Origin: an uncultured SAR86 cluster bacterium
GTDB lineage: Bacteria > Pseudomonadota > Gammaproteobacteria > Magnimaribacterales > D2472
Direction of reading: 5' to 3'
DNA: 64,000 nucleotides
Assembly: GCA_902594515.1 (NCBI GenBank)
Contig: CACJML010000001.1
Coordinates: forward strand, 272,977 to 336,976
In this document: positions 35,064-45,273 of the stretch, piece by piece
How the letters are laid out: each line of letters starts with the position of its first letter
Position numbering within the stretch: position 1 is the stretch's first letter
Notes under the pieces: model-generated
The model's input: the letters and a program-made list of their open reading frames with translations, nothing else
The model's database searches: none
What the model was told of the DNA's origin: nothing
Position numbers and translations under genes: made by a program

Positions 35064-36647
35064 ATGAGTAGCAGATTGACAGTTCGTTTTTATATCATAT
35101 TCGGAGTTATGGTTCTTATGACAACCATAATTATCTTGAGAATATTTTATTTGTATCAGGAAGAGGGTGATTTTTTAAAGGCTAAAGGTGATTACAGGAC
35201 TATTTCAGTAAGAGATATTCCACATGCAAGAGGTGCAATATATGATGCAAATAATTACCCCTTAGCTACCAGTCTGATTAAATATAATTTATATGGTCTT
35301 AAAGGTCTTGATACATCTGATTTAGATCTTTCCTTTGATGTTTTAAATCAAGATACCGGCTTCTTAAAAAAGAAAAAAATATTAAAAAAAGATATCTCGC
35401 TAGCAGAAATTCAGGAAATTAAATCAAAAAGGAATGATTATCTTGAGATTGAATCCTTTAGTAAAAGAATTTACCCCCTTGGAGAGCAAATAGCTACGCT
35501 TATTGGTTTTGCGGGAGCAGATAATAAAGGCTTAGAGGGACTAGAAAAAGAATTTGAAAATCACCTAAAAGAAGAGGTTGGAAAAAAGCAGATCTTTAAA
35601 AATCGAAGGCAAGAAATAATTAAGCCCCCAAAGATTTTAAATAGAGGATCCGACGGCAACAATCTTAAGTTGACCATTAAGCATGAGATTCAATATTCAG
35701 TTCATAAGAGCCTATCCCAAGGAGTAATTCAAGCTCAGGCAAAAGGCGGTAGCGCAGTTGTTTTGGATAATGAAACTGGAAGAATATTAGCAATAGCAAG
35801 CTATCCATCATATAACCCTAATGATCCTAATAGAATAATTCAGAGGAATAGAGCTTTATTGGATAGTTTCGAGCCAGGGTCAGTTATTAAGCCAATTGCT
35901 CTCGCAATTGGGATTGAAAATAATGACATAGATTTTAATAAATCTGTGGAAACTGGTCCTGGATATATAGAGCTTAACTCTCAAGTTATTGCTGATCCAA
36001 GAAATTATGGCTCATTACTTCCTGTTGATATTATTGCAAAATCAAGTCAGGTAGGGGCTGCAAAGATTGCATTAGAAATTGACTCACATGATTTGACTAA
36101 TGGATATAAAAGATTTGGGTTGGCTGTTCCCCCGAATATAAACTTTCCATCAATAGCGTACGGAAAAATTAATCAAAGATCTAATATTAGTGATCATGAA
36201 ATAGCAAGCTTAGGATTTGGATATGGGTTAGAGGCATCTGCAATCCAATTAGCCATGGCATTTTCAGTGTTTGCAAATGATGGAGTTTTAAAAGGATTTC
36301 AATTAATTGATGAAAAAGATCACAGCAATCCAAGTCAGGTAATTTCTAAGCATACGGCTGAACTAATTATGGAATCACTTGAGCAAGTTATTATTGATGG
36401 TACAGGTACACAAGCAAAGCATCATTTACATAGAGTTGCAGGCAAGACTGGCACATCTCATAAAGTTAGCAATGGAAAATATGATAAAAGCAAATACATT
36501 TCATCATTCATTGGCATCGGACCACTTCAAACGAAAAAGTATACAATTTTAGTGACAATTGATGAGCCTGGTCTAAATCGTTACTCTGGAGGAGAAGTAG
36601 CAGCGCCAGTTTTCAAAGAAATATTCGACGATCTAGTAAGCTTGTAA
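35064..36647 (+). CDS. ftsI: Septal peptidoglycan transpeptidase FtsI (PBP3)
   Basis: Class B penicillin-binding protein that crosslinks septal peptidoglycan with FtsW. The 527 residues show an N-terminal membrane anchor (about 8-28), the pedestal domain with RDIPHARGAIYD (about 50-61), and the transpeptidase domain with active-site Ser in GSVIKP (S273, K276) and KTGT (461-464). The SxN motif reads SSQ at 327-329 instead of the usual SSN, a notable change at an active-site residue. It begins 4 bp after ftsL. Confidence 0.96.
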   Translation: MSSRLTVRFYIIFGVMVLMTTIIILRIFYLYQEEGDFLKAKGDYRTISVRDIPHARGAIYDANNYPLATSLIKYNLYGLKGLDTSDLDLSFDVLNQDTGFLKKKKILKKDISLAEIQEIKSKRNDYLEIESFSKRIYPLGEQIATLIGFAGADNKGLEGLEKEFENHLKEEVGKKQIFKNRRQEIIKPPKILNRGSDGNNLKLTIKHEIQYSVHKSLSQGVIQAQAKGGSAVVLDNETGRILAIASYPSYNPNDPNRIIQRNRALLDSFEPGSVIKPIALAIGIENNDIDFNKSVETGPGYIELNSQVIADPRNYGSLLPVDIIAKSSQVGAAKIALEIDSHDLTNGYKRFGLAVPPNINFPSIAYGKINQRSNISDHEIASLGFGYGLEASAIQLAMAFSVFANDGVLKGFQLIDEKDHSNPSQVISKHTAELIMESLEQVIIDGTGTQAKHHLHRVAGKTGTSHKVSNGKYDKSKYISSFIGIGPLQTKKYTILVTIDEPGLNRYSGGEVAAPVFKEIFDDLVSL

Positions 36648-36650
36648 TTT

Positions 36651-38081
36651 ATGAATTCAAAAGATATTTGGAAAGATAGTTTTGGTTTTGATTTCCCATC
36701 ACTAAGTGCGGTGCCCCATATTTCAAACTCTTCAAAGGAGATCAAAAAAAACTCTGTTTTCTTTGCTTTGCAAGGCACCAAATCTCATGGTTGCCAATTT
36801 ATACATGAGGCTTTTACTAAAGGGGCTGCCTTTGCAGTAACAGATAAGATGCCTGAGAATATTAATTCCGAGAATATTTTTCTTGTGCCTGACCTAGAGA
36901 AAAAAATCTTAAATTTCTTAGTTCAATATTATTCGATTGATATTACAAAAATAAAATTTTTTGGTATCACAGGTACTAATGGCAAAACCTCAGTAGCCTA
37001 TTTGTGCTATCAGCTCTATAAAAAGACTGGGAATCCTAGTGCTTACATGGGAACCTTAGGATTTATTAGTGATGAATATCAATCGACTTCAAAGGAAACC
37101 ACTCCGGATATATTTAGCCTATTCAAGCACCTTGCAAGCCTTAATAATATAGAAGGGCTTGGATTATTCTTAGAGCTATCCTCTCATGGACTTCATCAAG
37201 AAAGATTGAACATGCTCGATTATGAGAAAGTATGTATTGCAAACATCGGCAGTGATCACCTTGATTATCATAAAACTCAAGAAGACTATGAAAGATCAAA
37301 GTTATCCATTTTAGATTTAAGCCAAAGATCAATACCATTGGTTAACTATGATGTATTAGAGGTAATGAAAAAACATAAGATCAAGGGCTATGAGATGCAA
37401 ACCTTTTCAGATATGCAAGAAAAAGGTGATTTTTTATTTAGAATTCTTCCAGGAGAAATCGATAGCTATGATGTCGAGATAAGTGAGCTTGAAAAAAGTA
37501 AATCAATTAAATTCAATACAAACTTATTTCCAAAATTTAATATTACAAATTTATGTACAGCAATAGTGATTCTAAAAAATAATTTAATTAAGTTAAATAT
37601 TAATAAAGAAATACAGAATATAGCTTTGCCAAAAGGGAGAAATACTGTTTTTAAGTCAACAAGCAAACATGTCATTATCGATTTTGCTCATAATGATGCA
37701 GCCATGAATAATATTCTTGCTAGTTATAAAGAAAAGTACAAAGATATTTGGGTTTTGTTTGGATGCGGTGGTGATAGAGATAGGCCTAAAAGATCTAGAA
37801 TGTATAAAACTGCTCAAATTTATGCATCAAAGATATTTTTTACCTCAGACAATTCAAGAAATGAGGACTTTTTGAGCATAAAAAAAGATGCACTGCCATC
37901 AGATCTCCCAGATAGCACTAGCATTATCGAGGATAGAGAAGAAGCAATTGAAAGCGCTGTTTTATCTCTTCCAAAAGATATACCCTTATTAATTCTTGGC
38001 AGAGGCCATGAAGAATTTTTAGATATCAAAAATAAGACCATTGCTCACTCCGATATTTCATCCGTAAAACGGTTTTTTTAA
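36651..38081 (+). CDS. murE: UDP-MurNAc-tripeptide ligase MurE
   Basis: Adds the third stem-peptide amino acid, normally meso-diaminopimelate in gammaproteobacteria. The 476 residues have the ATP loop FGITGTNGKTS (about 104-114), the TTPDIFSLFKHL region, SSHGLHQERL, and the GCGGDRDRPKR block. The meso-DAP selectivity motif, usually DNPR, reads DNSR at 400-403; the Arg that contacts DAP is kept. It directly abuts murF, sharing one base at the stop/start junction. Confidence 0.94.
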   Translation: MNSKDIWKDSFGFDFPSLSAVPHISNSSKEIKKNSVFFALQGTKSHGCQFIHEAFTKGAAFAVTDKMPENINSENIFLVPDLEKKILNFLVQYYSIDITKIKFFGITGTNGKTSVAYLCYQLYKKTGNPSAYMGTLGFISDEYQSTSKETTPDIFSLFKHLASLNNIEGLGLFLELSSHGLHQERLNMLDYEKVCIANIGSDHLDYHKTQEDYERSKLSILDLSQRSIPLVNYDVLEVMKKHKIKGYEMQTFSDMQEKGDFLFRILPGEIDSYDVEISELEKSKSIKFNTNLFPKFNITNLCTAIVILKNNLIKLNINKEIQNIALPKGRNTVFKSTSKHVIIDFAHNDAAMNNILASYKEKYKDIWVLFGCGGDRDRPKRSRMYKTAQIYASKIFFTSDNSRNEDFLSIKKDALPSDLPDSTSIIEDREEAIESAVLSLPKDIPLLILGRGHEEFLDIKNKTIAHSDISSVKRFF

Positions 38082-39418
38082 TGCGAATTCTTGATTCAAC
38101 AGATTTTTTACTAAAACTACTTAAGATAGAAAATCATTCAATTTCATCACAACCTATTACAGACGTCCAAATCGATTCTAGGCTAGTTAAAAGTGGGACA
38201 TTATTCTTTGGGCTTCAAGGAAATAATGTTAATGGATCAGATTATGCACAAGATGCAATTAATCGTGGGGCATCATGTGTTATTTCAAATAACTTGGATA
38301 AATCACTTGATGAAAAATACCACTTATTTCATCAAAGTCCTATCGAATTACTGCAATTCGTCGCAAAAGCCCTCGCAAAAAATTTCAATGGAACTAAGCT
38401 CGGTATAACCGGAAGCAATGGAAAAACAACTGTTAAAAATTTACTATCTGAGCTTATTGAAGATGCTTACTCAAGCTCTGGTAACTTTAATAATGAAATT
38501 GGATTACCGCTAAGTATTTTAGATCTTCCGGTCAATGCTAATGTAGGTATTTTTGAAATGGGTGCCGGGCAACCTGGAGATATTAAATTTTTATCAGAGA
38601 TTTTAAGTCCAAGTATTGGGATAATTACTTCAATAGGTCGTTCACATCTTGAAAGATTGGGGTCAGAGGAGGGCGTTCTAAGAGTAAAATCTGAGTTAAT
38701 TGAAAATATACAATCAGGTGGAACGGCTATTATCCCACATGGAAAATATGAACAATATTGGAAATCAATCCGCTCTGATATTGATTTTATTACATTCGGT
38801 TTTGATAAAGATGCTGATTTTCAAGCAAAAATTATTAGTCAAACACATCAAAATTGCTCATTTGAAATAAAAGATAATTTAAATCAGCCTCAGCAAACAC
38901 TAATAAGCCCATTGCTTGGAACACACAACGTCTTAAATGTATTAATAGCATTTATTGCTTCTCAAATTTTGGGACAGGAGCATACTTTTTTCAAAACTAA
39001 ACTTAAAAAGTTTAAAAATTTTGAAAATCGATTAAGCCCAAGATCTTGGATTAATAAATCAATAATTATTAACGATTCCTATAACGCTAATCCAGAATCT
39101 TTCAGTGCAGGAGTTGATTCTTTGAACTTATTTGAAGGACGTAAAATTATAATCCTTGGAGATATGCTTGAGTTAGGTAATGACTCTAAATTATTTCATG
39201 AGGAGGCTGGACATTATGCGCTAAATGCTGGAATTGAATCTCTATTTAGTTTTGGAAATCATTCCAAATATGCCTCAATGGTCTTTGGTAAAAATGGCAA
39301 ACATTTTGATGATGAAAATGATCTAAAACTCTTTATTAAAAATAATATTAGTAGCGGAGATTTGGTATATATTAAGGGTTCGCGGGGAATGAAAATGGAG
39401 AGATTTATCGATGATTGA
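38081..39418 (+). CDS. murF: UDP-MurNAc-pentapeptide ligase MurF
   Basis: Adds D-Ala-D-Ala to the UDP-MurNAc tripeptide. The 445 residues show the N-terminal substrate domain (TDVQIDSRLVKSGTLFFGLQG), ATP loop GITGSNGKTT, the EMGAGQPGDI block and NDSYNANPESF near residue 328, all MurF signatures. The D-Ala-D-Ala supplier Ddl is in the same cluster at 45255-46151. The end overlaps mraY by 8 bp. Confidence 0.95.
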   Translation: MRILDSTDFLLKLLKIENHSISSQPITDVQIDSRLVKSGTLFFGLQGNNVNGSDYAQDAINRGASCVISNNLDKSLDEKYHLFHQSPIELLQFVAKALAKNFNGTKLGITGSNGKTTVKNLLSELIEDAYSSSGNFNNEIGLPLSILDLPVNANVGIFEMGAGQPGDIKFLSEILSPSIGIITSIGRSHLERLGSEEGVLRVKSELIENIQSGGTAIIPHGKYEQYWKSIRSDIDFITFGFDKDADFQAKIISQTHQNCSFEIKDNLNQPQQTLISPLLGTHNVLNVLIAFIASQILGQEHTFFKTKLKKFKNFENRLSPRSWINKSIIINDSYNANPESFSAGVDSLNLFEGRKIIILGDMLELGNDSKLFHEEAGHYALNAGIESLFSFGNHSKYASMVFGKNGKHFDDENDLKLFIKNNISSGDLVYIKGSRGMKMERFIDD

Positions 39419-40493
39419 GCTGCTTGGAAGCTATTTAGTAGTTTTTGATTCAGGGTTCGATGTATTGCGTTATCTAACGGTGCGAACTATTGGAGTAACA
39501 ATTACTGCATTGTTCTTATCTATTTTTCTTGGACCGATAATAATTAAATATTTAAATCATCTTCAATTTTCACAGTCCATCAGAGATGATGGCCCTCAGT
39601 CACATTTATCTAAGGCCGGCACCCCAACAATGGGGGGATTAATAATTTTCACCTCACTAATTATCTCTACTCTTTTGTGGGCAGACTTATCAAATTACTA
39701 CATCTGGCTTTTAGTGCTAACAACATTTTTATTTGCAGGCATTGGGAGCTTAGATGATTATTTAAAAATTAAGGAAAAGAATTCCAAAGGATTAAAAGGT
39801 AAGCATAAATTAATTTTTCAAGTGTTATTTTCGGTTTTGATCCTTGTAATTTACTTATATCTGTCTGATGGTGACAATTTATACTTCATCCTTCCTTTTA
39901 ATAAGGATTTTATTTTTGATATTTCAATCGTATTTTTTATCTTATTTGGGATATTTGTGATAGTTGGTTCATCCAACGCAGTTAACTTAACTGATGGTTT
40001 AGATGGTTTAGCAATCTTGCCTTCTATTTTAATTACCGGAGGATTAGGGTTAGTTGCATACGCTATGGGAAACCAAATTATAGCTGAATATTTATATGTT
40101 CCTTTTTTACCTCTTTCAGGTGAGCTTATCGTATTTGCGGGTGCTTTGATTGGGGCAGGAATTGGCTTTCTTTGGTACAACACTTACCCTGCACAAATCT
40201 TCATGGGTGATGTTGGTTCTTTAACCTTGGGAGCAATTTTAGCAGTGTTTGCAATTTTACTAAGGCAAGAAATTGTATTCGCCTTTATGGCAGGTATTTT
40301 TATTTTAGAAACAGTAAGTGTAATTTTGCAGGTTGCATCTTATAAACTTTTTGGAAAAAGAATTTTTCTAATGGCACCAATCCATCATCATTTTGAATTA
40401 AAGGGTTGGCCAGAACCAAAGGTAATTGTTAGATTTTGGATCATCACTTTCTTATTAGTATTATTTGCGCTCGCAACCCTTAAGTTACGTTGA
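39411..40493 (+). CDS. mraY: Phospho-N-acetylmuramoyl-pentapeptide transferase MraY
   Basis: Integral membrane enzyme that makes lipid I from undecaprenyl phosphate. The 360 residues hold about ten membrane helices and the conserved loops SHLSKAGTPTMGGL, the DDYLK motif of the Asp-rich site, NAVNLTDGLDGLA, YNTYPAQIFMGDVGSL, and the MAPIHHHFELKGWPE signature. Length equals E. coli MraY (360). It overlaps the TTG start of murD by 4 bp (TTGA). Confidence 0.97.
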   Translation: MIELLGSYLVVFDSGFDVLRYLTVRTIGVTITALFLSIFLGPIIIKYLNHLQFSQSIRDDGPQSHLSKAGTPTMGGLIIFTSLIISTLLWADLSNYYIWLLVLTTFLFAGIGSLDDYLKIKEKNSKGLKGKHKLIFQVLFSVLILVIYLYLSDGDNLYFILPFNKDFIFDISIVFFILFGIFVIVGSSNAVNLTDGLDGLAILPSILITGGLGLVAYAMGNQIIAEYLYVPFLPLSGELIVFAGALIGAGIGFLWYNTYPAQIFMGDVGSLTLGAILAVFAILLRQEIVFAFMAGIFILETVSVILQVASYKLFGKRIFLMAPIHHHFELKGWPEPKVIVRFWIITFLLVLFALATLKLR

Positions 40494-41737
40494 TTGAAGA
40501 ATATTTTCTTATCATTGGTTCAGGTTTATCTGGAGTCTCAGTTTCTGAGTATCTTTTAAAAAAAGATCTACCTTTTGACATAGCTGATACTCGTGAAGTA
40601 CCGCCATTTGAAATTAATCCCTCAAAAAATGGGAAAGCTTTTTTTGGAGATGATTTTAAAAAGATAGATTTTCAAAAATATCAAAAAATTTACTTATCTC
40701 CAGGATTCAATCCTGAACAAATTATGGAGTTTTCAAGTAAATTTATTACTGAGTTAGACCTATTTCTCAATGACTCATCTGCTCCAATTATTGCGGTTAC
40801 TGGAACAAATGGTAAAAGCTCCACCATAAATCAGTTAGAGCAGATTTTATCAATGCAAGGCTTGAAGTCTGCGAAGGGAGGCAATATTGGAATACCAATG
40901 CTTAATAATCTAAAGCTTGATGATCAAATAGACGTTCATTTAATTGAGCTTTCAAGTTTTCAGTTAGAGTTCTTTAAAGGAAAAAAATTAGAACATAATT
41001 CTTCTACTTTCGGTGTTTTTTTAAACTTTGCTCCAGATCATCTAGATCGTCATAAATCTATGCAGAATTATCTAAGCTGCAAGTCAAACATAGCAAAACT
41101 TTTGCTTGAGTCTGATTGTCTAATTTTTAATAGCAAAGATCCAGAGACACTTATCGAAGGTAATTTTAGAATGGAATCAATCCCTTTTGAGCAATCAAAA
41201 TCAAAAAAAAATTGTATTGAGGCAAATTTTATTGCAAGAGTTTTTATTGAATGGTTGGGTTCAGATTTTAAGGAATATCCTGAAGAAAAAATAGAGCAAC
41301 TACCATTTCGAAATCAGCAATTGAATTTGCTTGAAGGCCTCTTGGCAATTAATGACTCAAAGTCAACTAACCCACACTCAGTTGAGTTTTCTTTATCTAA
41401 ATTAGATTCTTCAAAAAAAACGTTACTTATCTTGGGAGGATTGAAGAAAAATATTTCTTTCCGAGATTTAGATTTGCCGCAAAGTGTCCATACAGTTTAT
41501 TTATTTGGTCAAGACAGGAAGAAGATAGCAGAAGAAATTGCACACGAAGATATAGTGATCAGAGAATGCCTAGATGAAATAATTGATGAAATAAAAAATT
41601 ATTTTTCAAGTAGAAACGATCTGAATCAATTTATTATTTTATTTAGTCCAGGTTGTTCGAGCTTTGATCAGTATAAGAATTTTGAGGAAAGAGGTACTGC
41701 GTTTAACCAACTAATAAATCAAGCTATAAGAGTATGA
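40490..41737 (+). CDS. murD: UDP-MurNAc-L-alanine:D-glutamate ligase MurD
   Basis: Adds D-Glu to UDP-MurNAc-L-Ala. The 415 residues start at a TTG codon coupled to the mraY stop (TTGA overlap); the first residues MIEEYFLIIGSGLSGVS give the expected Rossmann strand, supporting this start. ATP loop AVTGTNGKSS (about 102-111), the AKGGNIGIPM region and IELSSFQLE follow. The C-terminal domain has LLILGGLKKNISF, where homologues read GGxxKG. It overlaps ftsW by 4 bp. Confidence 0.94.
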   Translation: MIEEYFLIIGSGLSGVSVSEYLLKKDLPFDIADTREVPPFEINPSKNGKAFFGDDFKKIDFQKYQKIYLSPGFNPEQIMEFSSKFITELDLFLNDSSAPIIAVTGTNGKSSTINQLEQILSMQGLKSAKGGNIGIPMLNNLKLDDQIDVHLIELSSFQLEFFKGKKLEHNSSTFGVFLNFAPDHLDRHKSMQNYLSCKSNIAKLLLESDCLIFNSKDPETLIEGNFRMESIPFEQSKSKKNCIEANFIARVFIEWLGSDFKEYPEEKIEQLPFRNQQLNLLEGLLAINDSKSTNPHSVEFSLSKLDSSKKTLLILGGLKKNISFRDLDLPQSVHTVYLFGQDRKKIAEEIAHEDIVIRECLDEIIDEIKNYFSSRNDLNQFIILFSPGCSSFDQYKNFEERGTAFNQLINQAIRV

Positions 41738-42843
41738 TTCTTTCACGTTCATCGCTTTTAATTACTTCGCTCACTGGATTAATAATTTTTGGTATTACCT
41801 TTGTAACATCTGCATCAGTTTATGTTGCTGTTGATCTTACCGGTGACCCATTTTATTTTGCAAAACGTGAAATTATTTTTATATTTCTTGGTGTTTTAGC
41901 AATCCTGATATCAGCAAACATACCAACAGATTTATATCATAAATATGATTGGGTGTTTTTATTAATGTCTTTGGCTTTATTGATTGCTTTATTTATCCCA
42001 GGAATAGGGAAGGTCGTTAATGGGAGTCTGCGTTGGATTGATTTGGGGTTTTTTAATTTACAGCCCTCAGAACTAGTTAAATTAGCACTTATTCTTTACA
42101 TTGCGGGATACTCAGTAAGACGCACCACAGAGTTAAGTACCCTCATAGGTTTTATTAGACCGATGATGATCTTGTCTCTTTTATCACTCTTAATTTTATT
42201 ACAACCTGATCTTGGTTCGACAGTAATTATATGCAGCCTTGTTTTAATAATGCTTTTTTTTGCAGGCATTTCATTCAGTCAATTTTTATTTCTAATTTCT
42301 GTTTTAGGTTTTCTAGCATACATAGCAATAATTTATACTCCGTTTCGATTAGCTAGATTGGTATCCTTTAGGGACCCATTCGCTCCTGAATTTGAGCTGA
42401 GCTCAGGATGGCAGCTTTCAAATGCTCTCATTGGGATTGGCAGAGGTGATCTCTTTGGAATAGGTCTTGGGAACAGCATTCAAAAAAACCTCTATTTGCC
42501 TGAACCACATACTGATTTTATATTTGCGATTATTCTTGAGGAGACTGGCATTATTGGAGGCTTTCTCCTTATGTTATTGTTTATTTTGCTAATTACATCA
42601 ATCGTACAAATTTCATTTGACGCGTTAAGGCAAAATAGACTGTTTCAAGGTTATGTATGTTTTGGAATAGGTTCTTTGCTATCTATTCAATCCATCTTTA
42701 ACATCGGAGTAAATATAGGCTTATTGCCTACAAAGGGCTTGACGCTTCCATTTATCAGTTATGGTGGAGCAAGTTTAATTATTTTTATGCTTATGATGGG
42801 TATTGTTTTTAGGGTTGATTTTGAAAACAGGAATCTAGATTGA
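41734..42843 (+). CDS. ftsW: Septal peptidoglycan glycosyltransferase FtsW
   Basis: SEDS-family glycan polymerase of the divisome that works with FtsI. The 369 residues contain about ten membrane helices and SEDS signatures: NGSLRWIDLGFFNLQPSEL, the LLLQPDLGST motif containing the catalytic Asp, ALIGIGRGDLFGIGLGNS, LPEPHTDFIFAIILEE, and the C-terminal GLTLPFISYGGAS. It is preceded by murD and followed by murG, with 4-bp overlaps on both sides. Confidence 0.96.
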   Translation: MILSRSSLLITSLTGLIIFGITFVTSASVYVAVDLTGDPFYFAKREIIFIFLGVLAILISANIPTDLYHKYDWVFLLMSLALLIALFIPGIGKVVNGSLRWIDLGFFNLQPSELVKLALILYIAGYSVRRTTELSTLIGFIRPMMILSLLSLLILLQPDLGSTVIICSLVLIMLFFAGISFSQFLFLISVLGFLAYIAIIYTPFRLARLVSFRDPFAPEFELSSGWQLSNALIGIGRGDLFGIGLGNSIQKNLYLPEPHTDFIFAIILEETGIIGGFLLMLLFILLITSIVQISFDALRQNRLFQGYVCFGIGSLLSIQSIFNIGVNIGLLPTKGLTLPFISYGGASLIIFMLMMGIVFRVDFENRNLD

Positions 42844-43874
42844 AAATATTTGTTTCAGCTGGAGGAACAGGTGGGCATGTTTTTCCTGCATTAGAGTTTA
42901 TTAAACTTGCCATGGCTAATGGCCATAAAGTTTATTGGTTTGGAACTAAGCGCGGAATTGAAAGAAATAATTTGCCTGCAAACTGTCACTTATTTGAGAT
43001 AAATGCAGTTGGCTATAGAGGGAAAAGATTTTTACAAAAAATATTCTCTATTTTTCGATTAGTACAAACCATTTTTGAAGTTGCAATCAAATTTATAAAA
43101 TATAAACCCAAAAAAGTACTATGTTTTGGGGGATATGTCAGTCTTCCGGTTGGATTAGTAGCAGTTCTATTTAGAGTCCCAATTTATTTGCATGAGCAAA
43201 ATACTGTTCTTGGAACAGCAAATAAAATACTTTTAAAATTTGCTAAAAAATGCTTTTTGGGTCTCCCCTTAATCGATACTCAAAAGAGTGATCATTTCGA
43301 ACTTACTGGTAACCCAATTAGAAAAATTTTGCCTGAACCTGATCAGGAATACGATACTGCATCAATCTATATTACCGGCGGTAGCCAAGGTGCAAATTAT
43401 CTTAACGATGTTATTCCTAAGGCTTTAAACAAAGTTAACCATAGACTAAGAGTTGTCCACCAAGCCGGAAAGGGGTCATCAGAGCTCGTAATTAATACTT
43501 ACCTAAAAAATAAATTTGATTTACTAGTAGTGAAGGATTTTTTTGATGATCCTTTTGTAGAAATTCAAAAAGCTGATTTTGTAATCTCACGATCTGGTGC
43601 TTTATCAGTATCTGAAATTACTTCACTTAATAAGGGAGGCCTATATATCCCTTTACATAATTCGATCGATGATCACCAAATGCATAATGCTAAATATGTA
43701 GTTGGGGTTGGTATGGGAGAGATTTTTTCTGAAAGTGAAAGTTTGGACGATTTAATTGACAAGCTTAATGAAATAATTGAACAGAGATCATATCTTTCTT
43801 GGCAAAAAAACTCTGATATAGATCATTCTCAAGCTGCTGAGAAGATTTACAATCATATCTTTAATTATGACTAG
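42840..43874 (+). CDS. murG: UDP-GlcNAc:lipid I N-acetylglucosaminyltransferase MurG
   Basis: Peripheral membrane glycosyltransferase that makes lipid II. The 344 residues start at TTG 42840 (overlapping the ftsW stop), giving MKIFVSAGGTGGHVFPALEF with the G loop that family members carry at the N-terminus. Also seen: LCFGGYVSLPVGL, LHEQNTVLGTANK, the TGNPIR motif, ITGGSQGANYLND and VISRSGALSVSEI. It overlaps murC by 8 bp. Confidence 0.95.
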   Translation: MKIFVSAGGTGGHVFPALEFIKLAMANGHKVYWFGTKRGIERNNLPANCHLFEINAVGYRGKRFLQKIFSIFRLVQTIFEVAIKFIKYKPKKVLCFGGYVSLPVGLVAVLFRVPIYLHEQNTVLGTANKILLKFAKKCFLGLPLIDTQKSDHFELTGNPIRKILPEPDQEYDTASIYITGGSQGANYLNDVIPKALNKVNHRLRVVHQAGKGSSELVINTYLKNKFDLLVVKDFFDDPFVEIQKADFVISRSGALSVSEITSLNKGGLYIPLHNSIDDHQMHNAKYVVGVGMGEIFSESESLDDLIDKLNEIIEQRSYLSWQKNSDIDHSQAAEKIYNHIFNYD

Positions 43875-45273
43875 ATCTCAAAAACATTTTGGTGAGCTTA
43901 AAAGGATACACCTTATTGGAATTGGTGGTTCCGGGATGATTGGTCTAGCAATGGTCCTCCAAAAAAAGGGATTTAATATTTCAGGATCGGACCTTCAGAT
44001 GACTGAAGAACTTAGTTCACTAAAGGCCTTGGGAGCAAAAGTTCAACTAGGTCATGATCCGAGATATATTAAATCTTCAGATGTTGTTGTGGCTTCAAGT
44101 GCGATAGCCAAAAATAATGCTGAGCTGAAATACGCAAATAAAAATAACATTACCATCATTCCAAGAGCGGTCATGTTGGCAAGTATTTTGCATGGCTATA
44201 GAACAATTGCTGTGTCTGGTAGTCATGGAAAAACTACAACTACAAGTCTAATATCAAATATATTTGATGCTGCAAAACTAAGCCCAACCTATGTTGTTGG
44301 CGGACAAATATTAGGCGGTAGAAATAGTTCTCACTTGGGAGATGGTCTTCACATGATTGTTGAGGCAGATGAATCCGATGGATCTTTTTTGCATTTGCAT
44401 CCCGAGGTTATTGTAATTACTAATATAGATAATGATCACCTGTCTTTTTACGAAAATGATCAACAAAAACTTAATACCGCATTCTTAAATTTCACAAAAA
44501 ACCTCCCGTTTTACGGTTATGTACTTATGAACATAGACTCAAAAAATGCTAGAGATGTTTTTAAAAAAATCCGCAGAAAAAAAATAAGTTTTGGATTTTC
44601 TAAATTAAATGACTACCAGATAAAATTATTAAATCAGAGGGGATTTTCTCAAACCTTTTCAATTCAAGATACCTTAAATTCAAAAAATTCTTCTTTCACT
44701 ATTCCTATGCTTGGTAAGCATAATGTATTAAATGCAGCCGGTTCAGCAATCATAGCGATGAATGAAGGAATTAAGATGACATCCATTAAAAGAGCTCTAC
44801 TAAACTTTCCAGGAGTTGCTAGAAGGTTTGAGAGGTATGAGTTGTCTTTACCGAACCGCGATCTACTCCTCATCGATGATTATGGTCATCATCCTGAAGA
44901 AATTAGAAGTACATATGTATCTGCATTATCTGTCTTTAATCGCAGTGAAATAGTTATGATTTTTGAGCCTCATAGGTATACCAGAACAGAGCAATTATTT
45001 GATGATTTTGTAGATGTCCTAAAAAAATTAAAAGAGGTTTATTTACTCGAAATATATTCAGCATCAGAGCGTAAAATACCAAAAATTACATCTGCTAATT
45101 TAGTAAAAGCAATAAATAGAGAAGGAGGGAATGCCGAAATATTAAACCCTGCTAATTTAGCAAACAAAATTTTAAGTATGAAAAAATCAAATAAAGTCAT
45201 AATTATGCAAGGCGCAGGCAAAATTTCTAGTTACCTTAAAAACTTTGTTGAATCATGTCAGGTAAAAAAATAA
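43867..45273 (+). CDS. murC: UDP-N-acetylmuramate:L-alanine ligase MurC
   Basis: Adds the first amino acid, L-Ala, to UDP-MurNAc. The 468 residues show HLIGIGGSGMIGLA (about 15-28), the ATP loop VSGSHGKTTTTSL (about 117-129), VEADESDGSFL, ITNIDNDHL and the C-terminal LLIDDYGHHPEEI and FEPHRYTRTEQLFDDF. All are standard MurC motifs. MurB, which makes its substrate, is not in the window. It overlaps ddl by 19 bp. Confidence 0.96.
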   Translation: MTRSQKHFGELKRIHLIGIGGSGMIGLAMVLQKKGFNISGSDLQMTEELSSLKALGAKVQLGHDPRYIKSSDVVVASSAIAKNNAELKYANKNNITIIPRAVMLASILHGYRTIAVSGSHGKTTTTSLISNIFDAAKLSPTYVVGGQILGGRNSSHLGDGLHMIVEADESDGSFLHLHPEVIVITNIDNDHLSFYENDQQKLNTAFLNFTKNLPFYGYVLMNIDSKNARDVFKKIRRKKISFGFSKLNDYQIKLLNQRGFSQTFSIQDTLNSKNSSFTIPMLGKHNVLNAAGSAIIAMNEGIKMTSIKRALLNFPGVARRFERYELSLPNRDLLLIDDYGHHPEEIRSTYVSALSVFNRSEIVMIFEPHRYTRTEQLFDDFVDVLKKLKEVYLLEIYSASERKIPKITSANLVKAINREGGNAEILNPANLANKILSMKKSNKVIIMQGAGKISSYLKNFVESCQVKK

